A DNA stretch of 36,648 nt. It comes from Nocardia cyriacigeorgica NBRC 100375 (GTDB taxonomy: Bacteria; Actinomycetota; Actinomycetes; Mycobacteriales; Mycobacteriaceae). Below the pieces are notes generated by a model that saw nothing but the letters and a program-made list of their open reading frames with translations, was not told the origin of the DNA and made no database searches. Location: contig NZ_BAFY01000166.1 in assembly GCF_000308555.1 (NCBI RefSeq), forward strand, positions 1 to 36,648, read 5' to 3'. Position numbers and translations under genes: made by a program. This document shows positions 24,185-32,910 of the stretch, piece by piece. The first letter of the stretch is position 1. Each line of letters starts with the position of its first letter.

Positions 24185-26860
24185 TCAGCCGAGCCTGCGC
24201 GGGCCGGTGTCGAAACGGCTGGGCTGGGGACCGATTCGGGCTCGCGCATACAGGATTTCGGCCGACGTCGGCGACGCGAGCACCGGATCGAAATACAGCT
24301 CGCGCATCTCGGGCAGATCATCGAACAGCGCCGAAATGCGTTGCGCCAGCTCGACCAACGCCGCCTTGTCCACCCGTGGGCTGGCCGGCGTGCCCGACAA
24401 CAGCGGGGCCGCGCGCGGTGCGTCGATCAGCGCCGCGGCCTCATCCGGCGACAACGGCAGCGCGCGATAGGCGCGATCGCCCAGCATTTCGATGATCAAC
24501 CCGGACAAGCCGAACTCGATCACCGAACCGAACGACGGATCATCCTGTACCCGCAGCACACAGCCCACGCCCTTGGTCGCCATGCGCTGAATGTGCAGCG
24601 CCGGTTCACCGCTGAGCGCGACGAGATCGGTGTACGCCTGACGCACCGCATCCGGGCGCCACAGGTCCAGCCGTACCCCGCTCAGGTCTGGCCGCCGCCG
24701 CCAGGCATCGCTGGTGGCCTTGGCGGCCACCGGATACCCGAGTTCCTCCGCCGCCGCGACCGCGGCATCGGCATCGCGCACCTCACGGAACTCCACCACC
24801 GAAATGCCGTAGCACTCCAGCAGCGCCACCGTCTCCAGGTCGGTCAAGCGGCGGCCGCCGGACTCGGCCATCCACCTCGCAACCAATTCGGTGGCTCGCA
24901 CACTGTCGATACCGTCGGGCCGCACCACCGCCGACTGCGGCCGGTCGCGCCATTCCGCGTACCGACGCACCCGTGCCAGCGCTCGTGCGGCCCGCTCCGG
25001 GTCCGGATACGACGGAATGGAGCCGCGCACTGCCGACGCCCCGGCCCCACGCACCGCCAGCAGATTCGGAATACCCTGCTCGGCGATGAATGTGGTCAGG
25101 ATCGGTTTACCCGCCTCCGGCACGGCCTCGGACGCGGAGCGGATCGCGGCGGCGAACTCACCGGTCGGCAACGGCACCGGTGGGGCGAAGACCACGATCA
25201 CCGAATCGGCGTCGTCGGAACGCAACTGGGCCACGACAGCGTCGAAATAGTCGCCAGGGGTGGCTTGCGGGCCCAGATCCACTGGTTCCCCGACCGCCAG
25301 CCCCTCACCGCGAGCGGCGTCCACGGCGAGCCAGCCCAGCGCCGCACTGTTGCCGACCACCGCCAACCGCGCACCCGCGGGTAGCGGCTGGTAGCCGAGC
25401 AGCGCCGCGCAGTCGAACAACTCCGAGATCGAGTCGACCTGCACGATTCCGGCCTGCGCGAACAGATCCCGCACGATCGAGCGATCCATGTCACCGGCAG
25501 GCTGGGCGCGGGCCGCCAGCCGGCCGCTGCTGACCGCGACGATCGGTTTGGTCCGTGCCACCCGGCGCGCGATCCGGGAGAATTTGCGCGGATTACCGAA
25601 ACTCTCCAGATACAGCAACACCACATCGGTGTCGGGATCGGTGTCCCAGTACTGCAACAGATCGTTGCCGGACACATCGGCACGGTTACCCGCGGAGACG
25701 AAGGTGGACAGTCCGAGATTGCGGGCCGCGGCCTCCCCGAGGATCGCCGCACCGAGGGGGCCGGACTGACAGAAGAAGCCGATCCGCCCGCGCCCCGGCA
25801 GCACCGGCGCCAGCGTGGCATTCAGCGCGATCCCGGGATCGGTATTGGCGATGCCGAGCGCGCTCGGCCCGACCACCCGCATACCGTGGCCCCGAGCGGC
25901 CGCCACCAGAGCACGCTCGGCCGCCCGACCCGCCTCGCCGGTCTCGCCGAAACCCGCGGTGAGCACCACCAATCCCTTGACGCCCTTGGCCATACAGTCG
26001 TCGAGCACCGAGCCGATCGACTCCGCGGGCACCGCCACCACCGCCAGATCCACCTCGTCGGGGATCTCCCGCACGGTCGCGTAGGCGCGCACGCCCCGCA
26101 CCGAACGACGGGCCGGATTCACCGGGAACACCGGCCCTTGGAACGCCCCGGAGAGCAGGTTGGACAGCACCGCACCACCGACGCGTCCGGCACTCGGCGT
26201 AGCGCCGATGACGGCGATGGAGCGAGGCGCGAGCAGATTGCCGACACTGCGCGCCTCCGAAGCGCGTTCGCGCGCATCGCGTACCGACAACAGCGCCTCG
26301 GTCGGGTCGATCGCGAACTCCAGGTGCAGCACCGAACCGTCCCGGCTGCGCTCGACCTGATAGCCGGCTTCCCGGAACACCGTCACCATCACCGTGTTCT
26401 CGGCCAGCACCTCCGCCACGAAGGTCTCGATCTCGTTCTCGGCGGCCGCGCCGGCCAGATGCTCGAGCAGAATCGAACCGAGACCGCGGCCCTGATGCCC
26501 GTCGGCAACCACGAAGGCGACCTCCGCCGCGCGCGGTCCGGTGCGGTCGAGCAGTTCGTAGCGCCCGACCGCGATGATCGACTCGCCGAGCTCGGCCACC
26601 AGCCCCACCCGATTGTGATGATCGACATGGGTGGAGCGGTACAGATCCTTCGGCGAGATCCGCGGGTAGGGCCCGAAATACCGCAGATACCTGGTGCGAT
26701 CCGACAGCGCGGCATGAAATTGCTGCAACCGTTCGGCGTCGTCGGGGGTGATCGGGCGCAGCCGCACCACACCGCCGTCAGAGGCCAGCACATCGGCGAA
26801 CCAGTGTTGCGGCGGTGGCGGCGGCACCGCTGGGGTGTCCGGGGTGTCGATCTCAGTCAC
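24185..26860 (-). CDS. GNAT acetyltransferase fused to degenerate NDP-forming acyl-CoA synthetase
   Basis: Two-part protein of 891 residues. A GNAT domain fills about 30-175, with the acetyl-CoA loop VVADGHQGRGLGSILLEHL at about 117-135. A CoA-binding domain begins at about 207 (LLAPRSIAVIGATPSAGRVG), followed by succinyl-CoA ligase-like domains and a C-terminal ATP-grasp-like region. The site where active enzymes carry the SHTG phospho-histidine reads RAQPAGDMDRS, with no His, so the synthetase part is probably a sensor, as in Salmonella Pat (which has the reverse domain order). It likely acetylates lysines of metabolic enzymes such as acetyl-CoA synthetase. The GTG at 26860 has GGAGG six bases upstream and overlaps acuC by 8 bases. 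Confidence 0.9.
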   Translation of the reverse strand: MTEIDTPDTPAVPPPPPQHWFADVLASDGGVVRLRPITPDDAERLQQFHAALSDRTRYLRYFGPYPRISPKDLYRSTHVDHHNRVGLVAELGESIIAVGRYELLDRTGPRAAEVAFVVADGHQGRGLGSILLEHLAGAAAENEIETFVAEVLAENTVMVTVFREAGYQVERSRDGSVLHLEFAIDPTEALLSVRDARERASEARSVGNLLAPRSIAVIGATPSAGRVGGAVLSNLLSGAFQGPVFPVNPARRSVRGVRAYATVREIPDEVDLAVVAVPAESIGSVLDDCMAKGVKGLVVLTAGFGETGEAGRAAERALVAAARGHGMRVVGPSALGIANTDPGIALNATLAPVLPGRGRIGFFCQSGPLGAAILGEAAARNLGLSTFVSAGNRADVSGNDLLQYWDTDPDTDVVLLYLESFGNPRKFSRIARRVARTKPIVAVSSGRLAARAQPAGDMDRSIVRDLFAQAGIVQVDSISELFDCAALLGYQPLPAGARLAVVGNSAALGWLAVDAARGEGLAVGEPVDLGPQATPGDYFDAVVAQLRSDDADSVIVVFAPPVPLPTGEFAAAIRSASEAVPEAGKPILTTFIAEQGIPNLLAVRGAGASAVRGSIPSYPDPERAARALARVRRYAEWRDRPQSAVVRPDGIDSVRATELVARWMAESGGRRLTDLETVALLECYGISVVEFREVRDADAAVAAAEELGYPVAAKATSDAWRRRPDLSGVRLDLWRPDAVRQAYTDLVALSGEPALHIQRMATKGVGCVLRVQDDPSFGSVIEFGLSGLIIEMLGDRAYRALPLSPDEAAALIDAPRAAPLLSGTPASPRVDKAALVELAQRISALFDDLPEMRELYFDPVLASPTSAEILYARARIGPQPSRFDTGPRRLG

Positions 26861-28121
26861 GGGGATCCTCCGGGTCGAGTCCGAGCGGGCCGAAGCACGC
26901 ACGACGGGTGGCCAGCACGGCGGTATCGATGGCCCGTTGGGCACGGTCGAACCGGGCATCACCGGTTTCGGCGGTCCCGCCCGGGCCGTCCCAGCGCTGG
27001 AACGACACATCGGCGCCGTCGCTCATGGTGCGCGGTGGGTCGACCCGTGGTGCGGCGGCCCGCACCAGATCGATCCAGTCCTGCGGGATATCGGTCTCCG
27101 GTGCCAGCTCGCGATCCAGCGCGGCGGCCAGCAGATGAGTCCAGGCCCGCGGCACCACTCGGACCAGCCCGTATCCGCCCCCGCCCACCGCCAGCCAGCG
27201 CCCTTCGGCGTAGCGATCGGCCAGCTCGCGCATGGCGAGGAAGGCCGCGCGCTGCCCGTCCACCGACAGCTCCAGATCGGCGAGGGGATCTTCGCGGTGA
27301 CTGTCGACCCCGCACTGGCTGACCACGATCTGTGGCCGGAACGCCGCGACCGCTCCCGGCACCACCGCATGAAACCCGCGCAACCACTGCGCGTCCCGGG
27401 TGCCGGGCAGTACCGGCAGGTTGATCGACGTGCCCGTGCCCGCACCGCTGCCGTTCTCCTCGGGCCAGCCGGTATTGGGCCACAGGGTGGCCGGATGCTG
27501 ATGGATCGAGACGGTGAGCACCCGCGGATCGGCATAGAACGCGCGCTGTACGCCATCACCGTGATGGACATCGACATCGAGATAGGCGATGCGGTCGACA
27601 CCGTGGTCGAGCAGCCATGAGATGGCCACCGCCGCATCGTTGTAGACGCAGAACCCGGCCGCCGAGGCAGGCATCGCGTGATGCATGCCACCACCGATGC
27701 TCACCGCCCGGCGGGTACGCCCCTCGGCGATCGCACGGGCCGCGGCCAGCGTTCCGCCGACGATCACCGAAGCGGCTTTGTGCATTCCGGGAAACACCGG
27801 GTTGTCGGCCGAGCCCAGGCCGAACGGCGGCGCGAGTGGCGGTTCACCGTGCGGCATGGGCGGCGCCACGGCGTGCTCGACGGCGTCGATGTATTCGGCG
27901 GTGTGGATCCGCAGCAGCTCCGAGGTACCGGCCTCGGCGGGCTCGAGCAATTCGACGCCGTCGAGTACGCCGAGACTGCGGGCCAGCGCCATCGTGTACG
28001 CCAGCCGGGCCGGCTTCATCGGATGCTGCGGCGTCCAGGTGTAGTCGAGGAACCGGTCGGTCCACACGACCGTCGCGGGGTCGGCGGGTCCCGGATGCGC
28101 GCCGGGCACTGCAGTGGCCAT
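26853..28121 (-). CDS. acuC: AcuC-type zinc-dependent deacetylase (HDAC superfamily)
   Basis: Class I histone deacetylase-like enzyme expected to remove acetyl groups from lysines; in Bacillus AcuC reactivates acetyl-CoA synthetase. The 422 residues contain the catalytic pair His147-His148 in SIGGGMHHAMPASAAGFCVY, the zinc ligands in LDVDVHHGDGVQ (Asp184, His186), a third Asp in VSQCGVDSHREDPLADL, and the GGGGYG loop with the transition-state Tyr. The start at ATG 28121 is chosen because TAGCGT lies seven bases upstream and no Shine-Dalgarno exists; an in-frame ATG 15 codons earlier is possible. The open frame far upstream is antisense to ideR and galE. Its end overlaps the GNAT fusion gene. 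Confidence 0.93.
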   Translation of the reverse strand: MATAVPGAHPGPADPATVVWTDRFLDYTWTPQHPMKPARLAYTMALARSLGVLDGVELLEPAEAGTSELLRIHTAEYIDAVEHAVAPPMPHGEPPLAPPFGLGSADNPVFPGMHKAASVIVGGTLAAARAIAEGRTRRAVSIGGGMHHAMPASAAGFCVYNDAAVAISWLLDHGVDRIAYLDVDVHHGDGVQRAFYADPRVLTVSIHQHPATLWPNTGWPEENGSGAGTGTSINLPVLPGTRDAQWLRGFHAVVPGAVAAFRPQIVVSQCGVDSHREDPLADLELSVDGQRAAFLAMRELADRYAEGRWLAVGGGGYGLVRVVPRAWTHLLAAALDRELAPETDIPQDWIDLVRAAAPRVDPPRTMSDGADVSFQRWDGPGGTAETGDARFDRAQRAIDTAVLATRRACFGPLGLDPEDPRD

Positions 28122-28128
28122 GCTCGCA

Positions 28129-28134
28129 ACGCTA
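28129..28134 (-). promoter_or_regulatory. -10 element for acuC operon
   Basis: TAGCGT on the minus strand lies seven bases before the ATG at 28121, predicting an almost leaderless mRNA that would also carry the GNAT fusion gene. Confidence 0.45.
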
Positions 28135-28278
28135 GCGGGAAGCGCAGCGCCCCGTTCGGCGTTCATATGCAGTAGAAATACAAGCATGAGCGAACACGGC
28201 GGTATGCCGTGCGCCGACAGGGTTCCCGACGCGCGACGCGTGCCGCTGTGGCGTGCGCGAATCGAGACGTCGCGTGGG

Positions 28279-28284
28279 TAGAAT
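28279..28284 (+). promoter_or_regulatory. -10 element for ideR-galE
   Basis: TAGAAT predicts a start near 28291 and a short leader with AAGGGG six bases before the ideR GTG at 28308. No palindrome resembling the TTAGGTTAGCCTAACCTAA iron box was found near it. Confidence 0.55.
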
Positions 28285-28307
28285 TCGTGCCGACGAAGGG
28301 GTAACAG

Positions 28308-28994
28308 GTGAAGGATCTGGTCGACACCACGGAGATGTACCTCCGTACCATCTACGACCTCGAGGAGGAGGGCGTGGTGCCCCTGCGTGCCCGGATCGCC
28401 GAGCGCCTCGAGCAGAGCGGGCCGACGGTCAGCCAGACGGTCGCCCGCATGGAACGCGACGGACTGCTGCTGGTGGCCGGTGACCGGCATCTCGAGCTGA
28501 CCGACAAGGGCCGCAGCATGGCGGTCGCGGTGATGCGCAAGCACCGGCTGGCCGAGCGGCTGCTGGTCGACATCATCGGACTGGACTGGCAGAACGTGCA
28601 CGCCGAGGCCTGTCGCTGGGAACATGTGATGAGCGAGGACGTCGAACGGCGCCTCGTCGAGGTGCTCAACCACCCCACCACCTCCCCCTACGGCAACCCC
28701 ATCCCCGGGCTGGACGAGCTGGGTGTGGCCCCGATCGCGCCCGCCGACGAGAATCTGATCCGGCTCTCGGGGCTGGCGCACGGCCAGACCCACGCCGTGG
28801 TGGTCCGCAGGCTCGCCGAGCACATCCAGACCGACCCCGAGGTCATCAACCGGCTGCGTGAGGCCGGCGTCGTGCCCGACGCGAGGGTGACCGTCGAGAC
28901 CAAGCCCGGCTCGGTGGTGATCACCGTGCCCGGCCACGAAGGGTTCGAGCTGTCGGACGAAATGGCCCATGCCGTCCAGGTGAAGCTGGTCTGA
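28308..28994 (+). CDS. ideR: iron-dependent regulator IdeR (DtxR family)
   Basis: Fe(II)-dependent repressor of iron uptake and activator of storage genes. The 228-residue protein is very close to mycobacterial IdeR. The winged helix opens MKDLVDTTEMYLRTIYDLEE. All metal ligands are present: His79, Glu83 and His98 for the ancillary site, and Met10, Cys102, Glu105 and His106 for the primary site (HAEACRWEHVMS). A C-terminal SH3-like domain runs from about 150 (HAVVVRRLAEHIQTDPEVIN). The GTG at 28308 follows AAGGGG. The stop lies three bases before galE, so they form an operon, as described for corynebacterial dtxR-galE. Confidence 0.97.
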   Translation: MKDLVDTTEMYLRTIYDLEEEGVVPLRARIAERLEQSGPTVSQTVARMERDGLLLVAGDRHLELTDKGRSMAVAVMRKHRLAERLLVDIIGLDWQNVHAEACRWEHVMSEDVERRLVEVLNHPTTSPYGNPIPGLDELGVAPIAPADENLIRLSGLAHGQTHAVVVRRLAEHIQTDPEVINRLREAGVVPDARVTVETKPGSVVITVPGHEGFELSDEMAHAVQVKLV

Positions 28995-28997
28995 CCG

Positions 28998-30014
28998 GTG
29001 AAACTTCTGGTCACCGGCGGTGCCGGTTATGTCGGTGGAGTGTGCGCGCAGGTCCTCATCGAGGACGGCCACGAGGTGGTCGTCCTCGACGATCTGTCCA
29101 CGGGTAACGCCGACGGCGTTCCCGGCGGCGCCCGATTCGTCGAGGGCGATATCGCCGCGGCCGCGCCCGATCTGCTGGCGTCCGAAAAGTTCGACGGCGT
29201 CCTGCATTTCGCGGCCCAATCGCTGGTGGGCGAGTCGGTGCAGCAGCCGGAGAAATACTGGCACGGCAATGTGGTGAAAACACTGGAGCTGCTGGAGGCG
29301 ATGCGCCGCACCGGCACCCAGCGACTGGTGTTCTCCTCCACCGCGGCGGTGTACGGCGAACCCGAGCAGGTGCCGATCACCGAAGACGCGCCGACCCGGC
29401 CGACCAACCCCTACGGGGCCTCGAAACTGGCGATCGACCACGCCATCACCTCGTATTCCATCGCGCACGGCCTCGCGGCCACCAGCCTGCGGTACTTCAA
29501 CGTCGCGGGCGCCTACGGCGGGCTCGGTGAGAACCGGGTAGTGGAAACCCATCTCATTCCGCTGGTGCTGCAGGTCGCCGCCGGTCACCGCGAATCCATC
29601 GCGGTCTTCGGCACCGACTGGCCCACCCCCGACGGCACCGCCGTCCGGGACTACATCCACATCCGCGACCTCGCCGACGCCCACCTGCTCGCCCTGCGCT
29701 CGGCCGCGCCGGGCACTCACCGGGTGTTCAACCTCGGCAGCGGCACCGGGTTCTCGGTCCGCGAAGTGATCTCGGCCTGTGAACGGGTCACCGGGTTGCC
29801 CATCGCCGCCAAGGATTCGCCGCGGCGCGCAGGTGACCCGGCCGTGCTGATCGCCTCCAGCGATCGGGCGATCGCCGAACTCGGGTGGCGGCCCGAGCAC
29901 AACGACCTCGACGAGATCGTCAGCGACGCCTGGAACTTCCTGCGCGAACTCGGCCCGCGCGCCCATAGCGCGATAGCCGGGCATCCGGGCGCTCTCGACG
30001 GCAGGTCACCATGA
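28998..30014 (+). CDS. galE: UDP-glucose 4-epimerase
   Basis: Interconverts UDP-glucose and UDP-galactose; UDP-galactose supplies galactofuranose for arabinogalactan in these bacteria. The 338-residue extended SDR has the NAD motif [10 protein letters not shown] (about 5-14), the catalytic Ser and Thr in [22 protein letters not shown] (Tyr-x3-Lys) and [15 protein letters not shown]. The C-terminal part includes [16 protein letters not shown] and [14 protein letters not shown]. The GTG start is three bases after ideR with no room for its own promoter, so it relies on the ideR transcript. Its 3' end overlaps the convergent DUF4192 gene by nine bases. Confidence 0.95.
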   Translation: MKLLVTGGAGYVGGVCAQVLIEDGHEVVVLDDLSTGNADGVPGGARFVEGDIAAAAPDLLASEKFDGVLHFAAQSLVGESVQQPEKYWHGNVVKTLELLEAMRRTGTQRLVFSSTAAVYGEPEQVPITEDAPTRPTNPYGASKLAIDHAITSYSIAHGLAATSLRYFNVAGAYGGLGENRVVETHLIPLVLQVAAGHRESIAVFGTDWPTPDGTAVRDYIHIRDLADAHLLALRSAAPGTHRVFNLGSGTGFSVREVISACERVTGLPIAAKDSPRRAGDPAVLIASSDRAIAELGWRPEHNDLDEIVSDAWNFLRELGPRAHSAIAGHPGALDGRSP

Positions 30015-31835
30015 TCGGTCGAGGTCGAGGTCGATGCCGAGATCGATGGCGGCCTCGCGACCACAGGTGATCAGCCGCTGCAACCGCTGCGGGTCCATCC
30101 CCGAGGTGAGTGCGGCGTCCAGCAACGCCGCCAACGGATGCTCGGGGTCGGCATCCAGCGCCGCCGCGAACGCGATACCGGCAAACGGCCCGTCACCGCG
30201 GGCGTAAGCGCAGTAACCGAGCAAGGTGGCGGCTTCGGCTCGGTCGGTGTCGGGCAGGCCACGTGTCATCATCGCCCACAGTTGTTCGGCGGCACCGGCG
30301 TGATCGGTGCCCGCGAGGGCGAACATGGCGTCACGCGCGTGCTTATCCCGCAGCGCCGCAGCCGATTCCGCGAGCTCGGCCGCCGACATCCGCACCCCTG
30401 ATTCCACGTTCGCGATCTGCCACAGCAGATATTGCGCCGCGCGCCTGCTGTAGCCGATCCGATCGCCGCCGCCGGCCGCGTCGGCGAATCGCTGATGGGC
30501 CCGCGCGAGCGCCGGACCCATTTCCGCACACACCTGTTCACGCATCGCCAGGTCGACCGACACCGCCGCGATCAGTTCCGAACGCGACCGGCGAATCTGT
30601 TTGCCGTCGAGCACATGGCTCAGCGTGATCGGCGAGGCGGCCGGATCGGGCAGCACCCCGCGGCGGTCCGCGCCCAACACGCTCCACCACCCGTAGCCCG
30701 GTGCGATCGCCTGGACCGCCCACGCTCCGCACAGCGGTATGGAACGCAGCTCCAACTGCGCGGCCAATGCCGTGACCACCGAATCGCGTCCGGCTGTTCC
30801 CGGCTCGGGCTCGCTTCGGCGGTCGTCGATGACGCTCGCCAGCACCCCGACCACGCCCTGCTGATCACAGACCTCGGCCACCGTTGCGGCCAGTGTTCTG
30901 GACCCGTCGCCGGCCGGAGACGGTGTGAGGTCGAATCGTGCAACCACATCGATCAACGCACTGTCCGGGTCGCGCGGCGCGGCCCGCAACACCGCGACCA
31001 CCAGCGAACGCACCGGCACGAAACCGAGAATCGCCGGCACTCCGGCCAGGAACTCCCCCGGCTCGGCGAGCCTGATCTCCCCGAGCCGCATATCGACCAC
31101 GTCGCCCTCGGGGTGCACGAGGTCATCGGCGCCGGCGAGCTCATCGTTGCCCCCACGCTCAGCGTCGGGGCCACGCTCAGCAGGGTCACCGTCCGCAATC
31201 GCACCGTCGGCGCAGCTCAGGATCCCCGCTCGGCGCACTGCACCGATGCCAGGGTGTGGGCCGGATCGACCGGAGACACCGGGGCGCCGACGCTCGGCAG
31301 TCCCGCTCTCCGCGCCGAGTCCACCAGCGCATTCGGCCCCGCTCGCCGGATCTGTCCCCCTCGCTACATCGTGGATGCCGGTGGGTTCCACCGGCCCGAC
31401 GCCGACCTTCGCACAGGTGCCGATTTCAGTGCTCGCAGAACCGCCGCACAGCTCGCCGAACCCTGGCCTCGGCTCACCGGAGCCGAACCATGGTGCCCAC
31501 GGCCCGTGCAGCCCATCTGCCGCGGCGTCGATCGCTTCGATCGGGCCAGGCCTACGGCCTGTGGTCGATAGCGGGGCTATCGGCCCGAGCTGGACCGGCC
31601 CCGGCCCGTTCCCGCCGCCGCAACCGCCGTCCGGGCGTTCGGCGGCATCGACACGGCGGCATGCCCCGCAGCTTCCCGAACGGGCCGCGCGAGACGGTGA
31701 TCTGCGGATTCCGCCGGCCCGAGTGCGGGCACACGCTGGTCCGGAATCACCAGGCGGTGGCGCGGAGTGCGCTACGCGGGTGTGGCCGGCCTGCTCACGC
31801 CCGGTGGGTTCGGTGGGTGTCGCGGGAGTCGTCAT
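30006..31835 (-). CDS. DUF4192 family protein with long N-terminal extension
   Basis: Conserved actinobacterial protein of unknown function (DUF4192, as near ideR in mycobacteria). The recognisable domain begins near residue 249 ([35 protein letters not shown]) and runs to the end, including [20 protein letters not shown] and [20 protein letters not shown]. The first 248 residues are rich in Gly, Ala, Pro, Arg and, oddly, Cys, with no domain. The ATG at 31835 gives [19 protein letters not shown] and has CAGGCT six bases upstream. A start at the ATG near 31091 would give a protein of usual size; it has no clear Shine-Dalgarno. The domain is firm; the extension is doubtful. Confidence 0.8.
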   Translation of the reverse strand: MTTPATPTEPTGREQAGHTRVAHSAPPPGDSGPACARTRAGGIRRSPSRAARSGSCGACRRVDAAERPDGGCGGGNGPGPVQLGPIAPLSTTGRRPGPIEAIDAAADGLHGPWAPWFGSGEPRPGFGELCGGSASTEIGTCAKVGVGPVEPTGIHDVARGTDPASGAECAGGLGAESGTAERRRPGVSGRSGPHPGIGAVRRAGILSCADGAIADGDPAERGPDAERGGNDELAGADDLVHPEGDVVDMRLGEIRLAEPGEFLAGVPAILGFVPVRSLVVAVLRAAPRDPDSALIDVVARFDLTPSPAGDGSRTLAATVAEVCDQQGVVGVLASVIDDRRSEPEPGTAGRDSVVTALAAQLELRSIPLCGAWAVQAIAPGYGWWSVLGADRRGVLPDPAASPITLSHVLDGKQIRRSRSELIAAVSVDLAMREQVCAEMGPALARAHQRFADAAGGGDRIGYSRRAAQYLLWQIANVESGVRMSAAELAESAAALRDKHARDAMFALAGTDHAGAAEQLWAMMTRGLPDTDRAEAATLLGYCAYARGDGPFAGIAFAAALDADPEHPLAALLDAALTSGMDPQRLQRLITCGREAAIDLGIDLDLDRSW

Positions 31836-31841
31836 GGGTGC

Positions 31842-31847
31842 AGCCTG
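31842..31847 (-). promoter_or_regulatory. possible -10 element for DUF4192 gene
   Basis: CAGGCT on the minus strand keeps the A and T of TANNNT and stands six bases before the ATG at 31835. It supports the long form of the DUF4192 protein, but the match is weak. Confidence 0.3.
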
Positions 31848-31897
31848 CCGGAGCACCGATTCGGCGGCCGCGACGCGACCTGGGCTTTCACCCGGCC

Positions 31898-31923
31898 TGT
31901 GGATAAGTTCGGCCTGTGGACAA
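31898..31923 (-). promoter_or_regulatory. two tandem DnaA boxes
   Basis: On the minus strand TTGTCCACA (31923-31915) and TTATCCACA (31906-31898) are perfect actinobacterial and enterobacterial DnaA boxes. They are in the same orientation, 17 bases apart, each within a GGCCTGTGGAYAA direct repeat on the plus strand. They lie in the 97-base gap upstream of the DUF4192 gene. Confidence 0.65.
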
Positions 31924-31932
31924 CTCCACGTT

Positions 31933-32661
31933 TCAGCTGGTCGCGACCTTGTTCACGGCGGTGTCGAACAATTGCTCCAACGCCTGCGCATCCGGCTCGC
32001 TGTCGCTGAACGACATATACGTCACCGCGATCCGTACGTCCCCGATCTGCCCGATCAGAGTGCTCATCGACTGGGTCAGTCCGGCTCCCCCGACATCTGG
32101 CCGCACCGTGCGTCGCAGCGCCATGGCATCGTCGGCCTCGATCTGCGGCGCCTGCCCCAGCTCCGTGGTCACCGTGCTCGACGCCCCGGACCGCGACACC
32201 CGGATCCGCTCGCAGTGCTGCACCTGATTGCGCAGCCGCAGTAGCGGCGCATCGGTGCGGGTCAGCTCCACGGTCAGGGTCGCGCGGGCGGCATCATCGG
32301 TGCCGACGGCGACGGCGAGACGGTCGGCTCCCGGGTGAGCCTCGGGCGGTGTGCATTCGGCAGGCTGCACGCTCGCGCCGGCCCCCACGCCGTCGAGATC
32401 GCCTGCGGCCTGTCCGGCGGCTTCGGCCGGCAGCACAACGGCGGGATATCCCTGCGGGAATTCCTCGGGCGCGGGGAGCAGGTCGGCCAAGGGAGTCTCG
32501 ACCTGCTGAGTGACCGCAGTCGGCTCGGCCGGCACCGCCCGGCCGGACATCTCGCCCCCGCAGCCGGCGAGCAGCAGCGCGGTCACCGCCAGCGCGCCGC
32601 CGGCCACCGCGCGGCCACGCGACGATCTGTGCGTCGAATCCGGCACGCCCACCCGCCCCAC
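31933..32661 (-). CDS. putative lipoprotein
   Basis: Secreted lipid-anchored protein of 242 residues, not assigned to a family. From the GTG at 32661 it begins MGRVGVPDSTHRSSRGR, then a hydrophobic segment AVAGGALAVTALLLAGC with a lipobox (LLAGC) whose Cys is near residue 34. The mature part has two further Cys, in AECTPPEAHPGADR and NQVQHCERIRVS, which may pair. It resembles the mycobacterial DUF5642/LppW-like soluble lipoproteins only in general shape. Three in-frame GTG codons are close together; the first has GAGGAG nine bases upstream. It is divergent from the PAC2 gene across 249 bases. The role is unknown. Confidence 0.82.
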   Translation of the reverse strand: MGRVGVPDSTHRSSRGRAVAGGALAVTALLLAGCGGEMSGRAVPAEPTAVTQQVETPLADLLPAPEEFPQGYPAVVLPAEAAGQAAGDLDGVGAGASVQPAECTPPEAHPGADRLAVAVGTDDAARATLTVELTRTDAPLLRLRNQVQHCERIRVSRSGASSTVTTELGQAPQIEADDAMALRRTVRPDVGGAGLTQSMSTLIGQIGDVRIAVTYMSFSDSEPDAQALEQLFDTAVNKVATS

Positions 32662-32910
32662 TCTGCCAAACTCCTCTGGCAGCCCGCCCACGCCACGCCG
32701 ACCGCCCTGGTCGTGCGTGCCCAGCCGGGAATGCTTGTGCCATCGACGCTGTTGCTCCCACAGAAGGGTCGATGTCTGCCCGCGCGCGAAGCAGTGCATC
32801 GCCCATGGGGGACAATGGACTGTGGTACACCACGCGACGCGGCGACCGGTGCGAGATACTGGCCCGTCGGCGTCGACACGTCGGGTGCGCCGCGCAGGAA
32901 GGAGTACGCG

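Noticed and set aside
28186..28281. 31-codon frame MSEHGGMPCADRV... upstream of ideR
   Set aside because: No Shine-Dalgarno and only a poor -10 match; it ends at the ideR -10. Not enough evidence for a leader peptide.
28122..28307. IdeR iron box in the acuC/ideR divergent region
   Set aside because: I looked for a TTAGGTTAGCCTAACCTAA-like palindrome and saw none.
26853..29984. 1043-codon minus-strand frame through acuC, ideR and galE
   Set aside because: Everything upstream of the AcuC domain is antisense to ideR and galE; a -10 element just before 28121 gives a normal acuC start.
31898..31923. Chromosomal replication origin
   Set aside because: Only two DnaA boxes, no AT-rich unwinding region and no dnaA, dnaN or parAB neighbours.
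30925..32244. Plus-strand Pro-rich frames (379 and 439 codons) opposite the DUF4192 gene
   Set aside because: No recognisable domain or Shine-Dalgarno; they span the antisense of two genes that have domains or a signal peptide.
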